Source: Parasponia andersonii
Taxonomy: Eukaryota; Streptophyta; Magnoliopsida; Rosales; Cannabaceae
Length of the DNA: 64,000 nt
Direction of reading: 5' to 3'
NCBI GenBank assembly: GCA_002914805.1
Contig: JXTB01000480.1
Coordinates: forward strand, 210,366 to 274,365
The notes beneath the pieces are model-generated. The model was not told the DNA's origin and made no database searches. It worked only from the letters and a program-made list of their open reading frames with translations. This document shows positions 35,196 through 46,430 of this stretch, in pieces. Numbering within the stretch: the first letter of the stretch is position 1; every line of letters begins with the position of its first letter. The position numbers were made by a program, and so were the translations under genes.

Positions 35196-38100
35196 TTAAT
35201 ATTAGTTGCGAAAAAAAAACGTATTAATTGGTCAATAAATCCTTAATTCATTGGACGACTATACTTGAAGAAAAATGGTAAACATTATTTTGCACTTTGC
35301 ATATTTGCAGTTTGGGGTTATTTCAATTACTTTTTGTCTAATTTTAAAATAAAATTATGGAGTTGTAGTCTAGAGGTTTGTGTCTTAAATTAAAACTCTG
35401 AGTTTCTGTATGCTAATATCTGTTTTGCAATGACTAATGAACGGGAAAAAAAAAATTGTGTAAATAAACTACTCCAACATTGTCAATTCAAAAAAATAAA
35501 ATCAAATACGCCAACCATTATCTTTGAAGGTTTGACAAAGTTTTTTAGGATTAGTTACATTATTTTTATCTCCTATGTTTCGTATTTATCTACAAATTCT
35601 AAAAATGACAAATTTATGCTATCAGATTTGTGCACAATAACAAATTTTATCCCTTTTGATTGTTTTTGTGAGAATATTTTTCCCTAAATTTATCTTTAAA
35701 ACATGTCAAAAAGTGATAATTAATGAATAAGGCAAGGCAAAGACAATAATGTAATCAAACATATTTTTTCGTTTTGTTTTGTCTGGTCCTTAGAGCTAAA
35801 AGTTTAGAACCCTGGATTCTACCTCTTGGAATGATTTTTTATTATGATCACTAGAAGGTTGAACAAAGTTATACACAAGAGACTTCATTGTAAATATCTA
35901 TATCAAATATGAACTTATGATCAATTAGGGGACTGAAGTAATCCTTGGATAGAAATAGTTGGATATTTTACTATTATATTAATTGCAAAACCATATCTTA
36001 TAATTTTGTTGGAACGTTTAATAAATTATTAATGCCCTCCATTTTTGTTCTCAAAAAAAGAAAAAGAAAAAAGTCCCTTCATTTTATATTCTAAATATAT
36101 AATATAAATAGTGACAAAGCAAAAAATCAGAGTGAACTGGCGAATACAGCCTATTATCGTCACTATTCATTATTATTCTCCGAAAATTTTCTAAAGCTTA
36201 TTACATCAGATGTTAATTATTTAAATAGAAATTTGACATGACATTGCAATCACAAGTTGGGATAAAGTAATTCATGTTCATGAATGTTTGAAAGTAAATG
36301 AATATATGTACAAAGAGTCTAGTAGCAATATTTTTCTTACTTTTGTTTCAATATTTGAGAGGTGATCTCTAACTATGATTTTTATATTACTAGAAATTGA
36401 GATATTTAGTTGAGTTCACATGCCAAACACAAAAAAAAGAGTAAAACCAGTTTAATAAGAATTTTCTTTACCTATCACGAGAGAAATTAATAATTATATT
36501 TTAAATTTTAAAAAATGCTAGCAATAGTCACTTGTTAATTTTTTTATCAGAGGATAAGTTTAGTGATTGACAAATGGATAAAGTGAATGATAATATTAAT
36601 TATAAATAATGGAAAACTAATGATATTAATTGGTTGAAAAAAAAAATCACAAGTCAGTCAATGAACAAAAGTTTAATAAAAAGGTCCATAAAGTGATGCT
36701 TGCCAACACACCTCTTAGATTTTAAATTGATGCCTACAATTGAATATGTCACTATTCAAAGAGAAGTATTGTCATTTACTTCCAATTGAAATTGTTCGAA
36801 TAAGTATTTAATTAATGTTATATTGCAAGAGTAATTTGTTTATTACCTATACTTATTTTGTTTCAGTACCTCTTTCCACTGTTCTTTTCTTGATCTATTT
36901 TTGTACTTTTTTTTCATTGATTTTTTTTTTCTTACTTTGTTGATGTTCTTTTTTTTATGGAGGCTTTTAAGTTTTCTAGATTGGAGTTCGAGACTTTTAG
37001 ATATGAGGAATTCACACAAAATACAAAGGCGAATGTCCATTTGGTGTTTTTTTTTTAATAAAAAAAATCCACAATTTCTAGTGATTTTGTTAAAAAAAAA
37101 AAAACAAAAAACAAAAACAAAACAAAAACAAAACAAAACAAAAAAAAGCATTTTTATTTTAAAAAAAAAATTAAAGATTTACATTTGTGTTTTCTTTATC
37201 AAATCTCGTCAATTCATATGTGCGATCAAAATTAGAGTTTAAATTTATTGAATAACGTGTTTTTCTTTTTAGAATCATTGATTATCATTCATAAAAACAA
37301 CCAAAAGGTTGCTATCTAAACCAATGTCTGTAATATGTAGCAAATCCAACAATTGGCAATCTTCGAATATACAAAATTCTTTTTCTAAATTATGTTATCT
37401 GCTTTTAAAAGATAAAAATATTATTTTTCCACAATTTCAACTCAAATCTTAATAGTGTATATAGATCCAATAGATTCAAATCTTAATAGTATATATAGAT
37501 CCAATAGATGTAGTAGAAAAATACAAATAAAATGTATTATTTTATATTAATAAATAAATGTGGTTTACTTTGAAAAAGGGCTAAATGTTGGGTCTTTTTT
37601 TTATCCTTCAGTAATAGGGATGATATCCCAAGTGTTTTATCCAAAAACAAATTACACCTTTTTCATTTGTATCAAATTAGGCATTCAATTTGTATTTTCT
37701 TATTAAATAGCATAGGCCATAAATATGACCAAAATTGAAAATTGAGACTGTTGAAAAAAGTATTTTTACCTCTAAACTCATAAACATAAATAATAATAAT
37801 AATAATAATAATAATTAGTGAAACTTAAAAGAGTTTAAATCATTCAAAAATATTAAAATGAGAAAAAATAAAAAGAAAGAATGAGAAAAATTGAAGGAAA
37901 AGAAACAATTTCCCGTGTGTCCTCCTTTTCTTTTTTTAAGATTTTAAATTATTCATAACAATTAAAATGAAAAAAAAAAAAGAATGACAAAATTTACAAT
38001 GAAAAAAAAAGAGCAAATTTTCATTTTTTTTAAAATCATTTAGTGCTTTCAATTATTTTAACTATTTATTTATAATAATCATTATTAATGTTTTATAAGT

Positions 38101-39703
38101 TTAAAGGATAAAAATATCTTTTTCTAAAATCTTAAGTTTCAATTTTGACCATCTATTTGATAGGAAAATAGAAATTGAATCTCTAAGTTGATATAAATAA
38201 AAACAATATGGATTTTTTCAAAATAAAACACTAATTGTAGTGGGATTTTATTTTAATATTATCTCCTCAATAATATTATTTGAAAAAAAAACTTCTTTCT
38301 TAATTATATCACCTCTATGAAATTATTTAAAAACAATTATGATCCCAATCTGAGTTGAAAATTTTTGAATATGGTCAAATTTTTTTGAGTGTGGTTGAGC
38401 ACAAGACTAAAGAAAAAAAAATCTTTTTCCAGTGCTATGTTTGACTATGATTGAACACATTTTACTATAATTGAGTTCACAACCAAAGGATTTTATGACC
38501 CTTTTTGTATTCTTACCAAATATAATTAATTATTTAATTAATTATGTAAATTTATAATATCGATATTGTAACAACAAAAAATAAAAATTGATACATAATA
38601 TTTTTACTTGGTTCAACTATCTCCCAATAATCTACATCAAAGGGGACATGCTTAGAAAAATATACTTATTAGTATAGATCAATGTCTAAAAAAACACTAA
38701 TCAAATTTAAGACTTTTTCTTTTAAAACTTGCAACATGTAGATACTCTTTTACTAATTCATCTAGCGAGCTCCTCTCGATTTAATGTGATTCATTCTATG
38801 TGAACTTCTTTCAAATTTCTTAGAACATGCTTTCTTCCGAAGACTTGTTGTACCTCTCTCAAAGCACTCTCACTCTCACGACTAAGAATCCCTCTTAGTT
38901 TCACTATACAAAGTATAGATAGATTTAACAAAGTATTGTTCTAATGACAATCATAAATATATATGGCATACTAAGGACTCTAACTTAGACTCCTATTTTA
39001 TAGTGCTCGAGGTATTCCTTTATTTGTCAATTTGTCAGACACGTTCAATCACAATATATGATGATTGAAAGACAAAATAATCCGTCAAAAATAATAAAAC
39101 CGTAATCAAGATTGCTTTGAAATTAAATACTAATTCTTTCGAGCGATGTTACAATATTAACTCTATCTAAAATAGTCATGTTGTAATATTCTAGGAAAGT
39201 TGCTAATTTATTTCTTGCAATTATAAATCTAATTTTACATAAATTGATTAGCAAATCAACATAATAAAACCATTCAAATATATCTAAAATCAACTTAGAA
39301 TAATAAAGGAAATAACAACTTTGAAATTCCTTTTATAAATTAGGCAATTACTTTTTCATATACAAGATTATTTCCTTAATTATTTCCCACGAGTTGTCAA
39401 ATAGAATGGGTAAAATAATATCTAAACATATACTTAATAAAATTAGAGTCTAATTAGACTAATTTGTAACTGATTGATTCAATCACATATTAATCAAAGA
39501 TACAACTTAAACAAGAAGGAATTATCAAGATTAATTTTCCTGCAAGTCAAAAATTAATCGTAAATAATTCTAATCAAATCTCAGTAATATTAAACAATTA
39601 TTCAATCAATGACAGTTATAAAATTTGGACAAATATTTTAAAATTACCAGGTCAAATTTTTCAATAATGTTTGTAAAAGTGATATTGCAACATCTAAAAT
39701 GAC
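35196..39703. other. Gene-free AT-rich DNA with possible LTR fragment
   Basis: No gene recognised. Contents: homopurine and poly-A tracts (about 37090-37170), a 34-bp tandem duplication at 37442-37509, an (AAT)n run near 37790-37816, and at about 38560-39000 sequence of LTR type (a 'tttacttggttcaactatctccc' style segment followed by 'atctacatc'), probably a solo LTR relic of unknown limits. Confidence 0.45.
37442..37509. repeat. 34-bp tandem duplication
   Basis: TCAAATCTTAATAGTGTATA...CCAATAGAT is repeated head to tail at 37442-37475 and 37476-37509 with a single change (GTG to ATA region). Confidence 0.8.
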
Positions 39704-39877
39704 AACATAGATTTTGCCTCTTCAAAAGAAAATTTCATTTCATAGTATTGAACTCAATGATCAACTCTAACTATTTGACTATTTTTAGATAACATAGATT
39801 TTGCCTCTTCAAAATAAAATTTCATTTCATAGTATTGAACTCAATGATCAACTCCAACTATTTGACTATGCATAGTT
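39704..39877. repeat. 87-bp tandem duplication
   Basis: AACATAGATTTTGCCTCTTC... starts at 39704 and again at 39791. The two units stay nearly identical through TCATTTCATAGTATTGAACT and CAATGATCAACTC, differing at only a few bases, so the duplication is recent compared with its surroundings. Confidence 0.85.
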
Positions 39878-40063
39878 GAGCCTATATGATTGATGATGAA
39901 ATAGAAATCCAAATATAGTAGCAACTTGATCAATATAAAAGATTGTTATGATTACTCAGAGCAACTCATAAATGCAATTGACTTTTATTTAAAAATATTT
40001 TTTTATAATGAGATAAATATTATTGATGAATTATTTTGTGCATAATTGTATTTGAATACAAGT

Positions 40064-42340
40064 CTGTTTAACCATATAATATATATTTTTCTAATTACAA
40101 TCTAAATTTATAGAAGACATAGATAAAAGTATTTAAAATCAATTAATTATACTTCATAGCTATATAAACAAGATTGGGCACTTTGTTAATATTGTAGTTG
40201 ACTTTAAAAAAGTGTGACTTATCTAAAGTCAGCTAATGTATTGAGATATACACTGAATTAGATCATAAATAAAATTTATATAACAGTTATCGAAAGAAAA
40301 TAATTTCATAGGTATGAATTAGCTTGATATTTAATCTTGAGTTGATTGTAATGATATATTTTCAAATATAGTTTTATTTGAATTTCAAATTAGTGAGATA
40401 AATTGATGTCAATATTCTTTACTATTTAGCAAAATGTATCTGTTGAAATATACAATTACAACTAACAATAAAGAATTTGTAGAAATGACATTTCTTAATA
40501 GATTTCAGTTCTTAATCATGAGTTAGGTTTAAGTATGTCAACATAATTTAGTAAGTAAAATTTCAAGCAATAATTATTAGAGAAATCAATAAGTGGTAAG
40601 AAATATTACTATCATATTTTCCATGATATTATACAAATAGATAATTAGTAAAAAATCATTGTAGTATGGGATGTAACACTAAAATAATCATAGATAATTG
40701 GAGTGCAATTTCAGTATTTTAGTATAATGTATTCTAATAGGGTTCTTTAGCCAAATAGTAAAATTTTATATCGTAGTACGCAAAATGGCCATTTTTCAAA
40801 TGCTGTTAAAAAATAGCTGAATTTTGATAATTATTTTTAAAAAAATGGTTGTTTCCATATTTAGTACATCAAAATATATTGATTTATTTTTTAAAAATTG
40901 ATTTACTTTGCAAATAATCGATTAACTAAAAAAAAGTATATTTATCAAAATAAAAGATAAAACAATCATTTATTAAATAAGCGTAAAAAAATAATTATTT
41001 TTAAATTGATTTTTAAAAAAGGCCATTTTTTTATAAATACTTATTCTAAAATTTAGTAATTGACAAGCCTCTCAAAACATCCCTTAAGATTCCTAGGTTA
41101 GTTTGTATTAATAGTTATACTAATATTGGATTTGACTGATTGAAATTAAAATTGGGCAAATTAATTTAAAGATCTATTTAACTATATAAGATATATTTTT
41201 GCGATTACTATGTAAATTCACATAAGACATGAATAAAAGTTATTTAGAATTAATTAATTATGGTTCATAGTTACATAAACAAGATTGAGCACTTTATTTA
41301 TGCTATAATTGATTTTGGAAAAGTATGATTTATCTTGGTCAACTAAATTTAACTAACGTATTGGGACATATACTAAATTAGATCATAAAAGAAATTTATT
41401 TGATAATTGTCAAAAGAAAAGAATTTTATATGCAAGGATTAGCTTTACTCTTAATCTTGAGTTGACAATGATTAAGTATTCTTATTTTCAAATATAATTT
41501 TATTTGAATTGTAAATGAGTGAGATTAATTAATGTTAATATTCTCTACTATTTAGTAAAATATATTTGTTGAAATATATGGTTATAACTAATAAATAAAG
41601 AATTTGGAGAAAAGGCATTTCTTAATAGATTTTGTATTTAATCGTAAGTCTTAGGTTTAAGCATATCAACACTAATTCAGTGAAAATATGTTGATTGAGG
41701 ATTATTAGAGAAATCATTAAATGCTATGAAATATGTTATCATGTTTTTCATGATGTTATATAAATAGATAATTAGCAAAGAATCATTATAGAATGAGACA
41801 TTATATTAAAATATTCATGGATAATTGGAGTGCAATTTTAGTTTTTTAGTAAAATGGATTCTAAAAAAGCTTTTCAACCAAATAGCTAAATTTTATATCA
41901 TAGTTTTCAAAATGACCGTTTTTCAAAAATTATTGAAAAATGGACGAATTTTGAAAATTATTTAAAAAATGACCATTTTTCATATTTAGTATATCAAAGT
42001 ATATTGATTTAATTTTTAAAATTGATTTAATTTTTTCAAAATATTGATTTATTTTATAAAAAATAGATCAACTAAAGAACAACCATTTATCAAAATAAAA
42101 AACTAAAAAAAATGGTCATTTATTAAATAGGTATAAAAAAATTGGTCATTGTTTAAATTGTTTTAAAAAAAGACTATTTCTTATAAATATACTCATTCTA
42201 AAATTAAATAATTATACGTCTATTAATAATTTGGAGCCAATTTCTCATAAGATTCCTTGATTAGTTTATGTCAATAATTACACTTGTATTAGATTGGATT
42301 GATTAAAATTAAAATTAGATAAATTAAGTTAGACCTCTAA
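40064..42340. repeat. Tandem direct duplication, two ~1.1-kb copies
   Basis: Copy A (about 40064-41175) and copy B (about 41176-42340) align in order: TTTAACxATATAA, AAGACATxxATAAAAG, TAATTATxxTTCATAG, AACAAGATTGxGCACTTT, a long middle, AAATAGxxAAATTTTATAT, AAAATGxCCxTTTTTCAAA, and ends with GATTCCTxGxTTAGTTT then TTGATTGATTAAAATTAAA-like text. Divergence is substantial. No ORF in either copy. Confidence 0.75.
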
Positions 42341-43410
42341 GTAGGCCATACGCCTAATCCATTTATTGTGTCTAGGTGTATAGCTCTATAAGTGGAAGAG
42401 CCCTATTTAAGTTTTAGTAACTTCTAGATAACACTTGATAAGTGTGAACACTAAGTACTAAGTTTCAAAAAAAATATTAATAGTAATTTCACTAAAGTCT
42501 CCAATTTTCTTCGAACATATGGAAGTACTATTTACTAGAAAATGATAATTAATATGATTTTTCATGAAATAATGATAAATTTACGATCTAACCCAAACAA
42601 TTACTTTTTTTTATAGTCCATGCAAAAATATTTCTATTTTATACGACGTAGGATGCAGTTAAACTTTATTAAATGTAAAAATACCTAAAACAAAGACAGG
42701 TTAAGTATTTCGGCTTCAATTGGCCTACATGTAAGATAAGGTTCAATATTTTAGTCTTACTTTCTATCTCTTTCCTTTATTTATTTTTTTCATTTTCTCT
42801 TTCTCAAATTATTTTTTGAAACCCATTTCTTATATTTTTTTTTCGTGTTGAACTTTATTACTCCTTTTTTCTTTTCTTTTTTAAATCTTTGTGGTTTTAT
42901 TATTTTTTTCGCTTTCAATCCACAATTGAAGCTTCCTAAGCTTCACCATATCTTAGTCATATAAAACATACCTTAATCGTATAAAGTATTTTTAAATTTA
43001 TATATACTTTTATTTGATTAATTTGAGTATCTCTCAACAATATAAAGCATAACCCCTTCATAAACACCCAAAATGTTAATTTTCACCGTGAATATTGGTG
43101 AAAGTACAGTGCCATAATTTGTATATAAGTGCATGCATATATATATATATATGTGTATTTATATCACAAAATAAGTTAACATTTGTACACATAAAATATG
43201 AAGATGTAAGACATATCAAGGAAAAAAATAATACTTGAAATTAAGAAATAATAATTAAATTTGACCTAATTGGAATACTATAAATTGTCATAAGATAAAG
43301 ATATTTATATAATTTATGTAATGCTTATGAATTTCTTGTTTCAAATTTATATGAATTGAAATTAGTCTGAAAAATAAGAACTGACATCTTACTTTATTAG
43401 GGGTAAATAT
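42341..43410. other. Gene-free AT-rich DNA
   Basis: No gene or element recognised. T-rich run at about 42770-42920 and a short (AT)n run at 43138-43152. Confidence 0.5.
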
Positions 43411-43885
43411 TCAAGAAACTAAACTAGTTTCAAAGAAACTTTTATAGTTTTCTGCAATTTAGTTACCTATAGGACATTATGTTATATAGAATTCAAACTA
43501 GTTTCTTAAAATCTTTTGTAGTTTTCTGTAATTAACTTACATACATGACATTCTGTTAAAAGGAATCTCCACTAATTTCTTAGAAATTTTTGTAGTTTCT
43601 TGTAATTTATTTAATTACAAGATATTTTACTAAAAAGAAACTAAATTAGTTTCTAGAAAATCTTTGTGGTTTCCTATGATTTACTTACGTATATAGTACT
43701 TCATTAGAAGGAAATTTTTGTGATTTCTTATGATAGCAAATTTTTGTAGTTTTCTGTGATAGCATTCTGTTAAAAAAAAAAAAACTAAATTGGCTTCAAG
43801 GAGACTTTTGTGGTTTTCTATGATTTACTTATGTACATTCTTCTAATAAAAAATTAAATTATTTTTCAAGAAATTTTTGTGTTTT
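43411..43885. repeat. Degenerate minisatellite, ~75-80 bp unit, about six units
   Basis: The segment repeats a module of the form AAACTAxxTTxCTTxxAAAxTTTTGTAGTTTTCTGTAATTTACTTAC...ACATTCTGTTAAAAxGAA with insertions and deletions. Units begin near 43428, 43493, 43565, 43636, 43765 and 43840. No coding potential. Confidence 0.7.
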
Positions 43886-44699
43886 TATGCAAAAAAAGGA
43901 TGGCTTTTGACTAAAATGCCACTGTATTTTCTAGCTCCTAAAGTATTTAGAAAATATTTTAAAAGGTCGTATAGGATTTTTATTATTTTTGAAAGGTCGT
44001 AAATTTAGTAAATTTTTTTGAAAAATAGATATAAGTGTCAATAATATTTTTATTACTATAAATTGGTACGACCAATCATTAATTAGATGTGGAGGTTTAG
44101 AAACTAGTGTAATGGCCCCAGATATTTAGTGGTGGCATTAGATGAGGGGATTTTATGAGTTTTTCCTTTGAAAATTGAAAAAAAAAAATAGAGAAATATG
44201 GTACTAAATAATAATACAATCTTATACAGTGTACGGGTGGTATTTTTCAAAATATTATGCCAAAATACGGTGGTAAAATCGTAATAAAAGCCAACGTTTT
44301 CAAAATTCATATAAAGTGGCGAAATCGTGCCATCCGTGACAAAAATCCAATGTTAACAGATCTCATTTTTCTTCCTACACCTAAGGGTTCGAAACTCAGC
44401 ATTTTCCTAAATCCATTTTGTTTTTTTTTTTTTAATTTCGTTTTTATTGTTTCATTTCTTTTTTTTTTCTTTCTTTTATATTTTATTTTCTCATGCAGCC
44501 AATTCTCACTCGTTATATATATATATATACACTTTCTTTTTCATCTTTTTAATTCTTTTTTCTTTTTATTATTTTTTTCTTTTCCTCCTTTTTAATATTT
44601 CCATTATTTATGGTATTTTTAATAAAAAAGTTAGTAAAAAAAGGACTATAGTTTTTATCCTTATAAGGAATAATGAGCATTTCTTTTCCCCTCTAGCTG

Positions 44700-46430
44700 A
44701 TTATTTTCGTTAATAGTAACTAATCTAGTTACGAGTCACCAATTTAGTTACTAGATTATCTTTTTTTTTTTAAGTTAGTTACCAATTTCATTCTAATTAC
44801 TAGTCCCTCTTTTTTTTTTTTTTTTTCCTTTATTATGGCCACTTAGACTAATGTCTTTTTATCGGTTACTAATGACCATAATAAATATTTTTTAGTTATC
44901 TCAATTAATAATAAATACTTCATAAACCATGGTAACTATTTAGGTTATGGGTTTCTAGACTAGAGGCTACTTGAATTGGTGACAAATTACTGATTACCAA
45001 TATTAGTTCTTAGTAACCAATCTAGTTACTAGTTTTTATACTAGTAGCCACTTAGAGTGGTGACTGTTTACTAGTTACCAGTTATTAGAATAATTACGAA
45101 CTTTGAATAGTAGCTATCATTAGCCACTCTAGATACTAATTATTGATTTCGGGTTTCCATATAATATTAATCTAGTTATTGTTTTCCATGTCAGTAGCTA
45201 GTTACAAAGACTGAAATTGGTTACTAGTCACTGTTTTTTTTTTTAATGGTTAGTTATAAAGATTAGTAACTAGTTACTAGTTATTAGTTACCAAATTGAT
45301 GGTTGTTTACAAAGACTAATGACTAGTTACTAATGAATGGTTACCAATTACAACATTAATTAATAGATTGGTAATTAATGACCAGTCTTTGCATCAGTAA
45401 ATAATGTTAGAATTCATTTGTACAATTGAAAAAGAAAATTCAATGTTTGTCAATCACCATCATCCATCTACTTAATTATTATTTTGAAAACATAAGATTG
45501 AATATCAATTAGAAAATAGGTTACTAGTTTCTAGGTAGGTCATTAATTACTAGTTACAATTCATTGTGCTAATAATCCATCTTGTACTAGTTTACAAACT
45601 ATTTGTTAGTTACAAATCTATTTATTAGTTATTTTAGTCGATACTCCTTATTTTTTAAAAGAATACTATTTAGTTATTAATTACTGGTTACTAATTACTA
45701 CTTACTCTAATTACTAATTTAATTACTGATTATTAGTACCTTGTAGGTTACCAGATATTAGTTTCTAGACTAATGACTAATTACTAATTACCTGTAACTA
45801 ATCTAATTAACAATCTTTCATATATTACTAGTTATTGGTTTCTAGATGGGTGATTAGTTAATAATTACCAGTTGATAATACAATTACCATAATGCATACT
45901 GGTAGCAACTTACTAGTAACCAATCACTAGTTCTATAACTAGAAACCAATAATTAGAAACCTATAACTCAAATTACTTTTAATCAATTTGATTACTGATT
46001 TCTATAATTATTGTTTACTATACATAAATCTGGTAACCAGTAACTATTATGGTTACTAGTTACTAATTTAGTTACTAGTTAATAGTCTATTATGAGTTAC
46101 TGATTATTGGTTTTTAGACTAGCAATTAGTTGCTAGTAATCTAATTAACAATCCCTAGTATATTGTCAACTAGGGCTAGTTTAGTTGGTCCAAATTTTGA
46201 GGAATGTGCGTGTGAGTTTAGGAGGGTCAGAGATTCAAACCTTAGTAGAGTGTGTGTATGTTATTTTCTTTTAAATTTGTAGTAAGTGGTAGTCATTAGT
46301 TAAGTCCCACTTTTTTTTAAAAAAAAAAACAATCCCTAGTATGTTACTAATTATTGGTTTTTAGGACTGGTTATAATGGTTACTAATTAAAATATTAGTA
46401 ACTAGTTACTAATAATAAATTTCGTTACCA
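44700..46430. repeat. Degenerate GTTACTAGT-rich repeat domain
   Basis: About 1.7 kb is built almost wholly of variants of TTACTAGTTACCAAT / ATTAGTAACCAATCTAGTTACTAG. The core GTTACTAGTAAC is palindromic, so the domain reads similarly on both strands. Units are irregular, unlike a regular satellite. A SINE (46162-46329) is inserted near the right end. Confidence 0.7.
46162..46329 (+). mobile_element. tRNA-derived SINE, copy 2
   Basis: Plus-strand copy of the same family as 34286-34445. A box TAGTTTAGTTGG is at 46177-46188 and a B-box-like GATTCAAACC lies about 45 bp on. The body runs to TTAAGTCCCACTT then T/A runs. The target duplication CAATCCCTAGTAT (46149-46161 and 46330-46342) is exact over 13 bp. 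It interrupts the GTTACTAGT repeat domain. Confidence 0.9.

Noticed and set aside
36843-37242. ORFs of 102 and 113 codons on opposite strands
   Set aside because: Phe/Lys-rich translations of poly-T and poly-A tracts.
44257-44713. Phe-rich ORFs of 112 and 88 codons
   Set aside because: Translations of T-rich low-complexity DNA with an (AT)n run.
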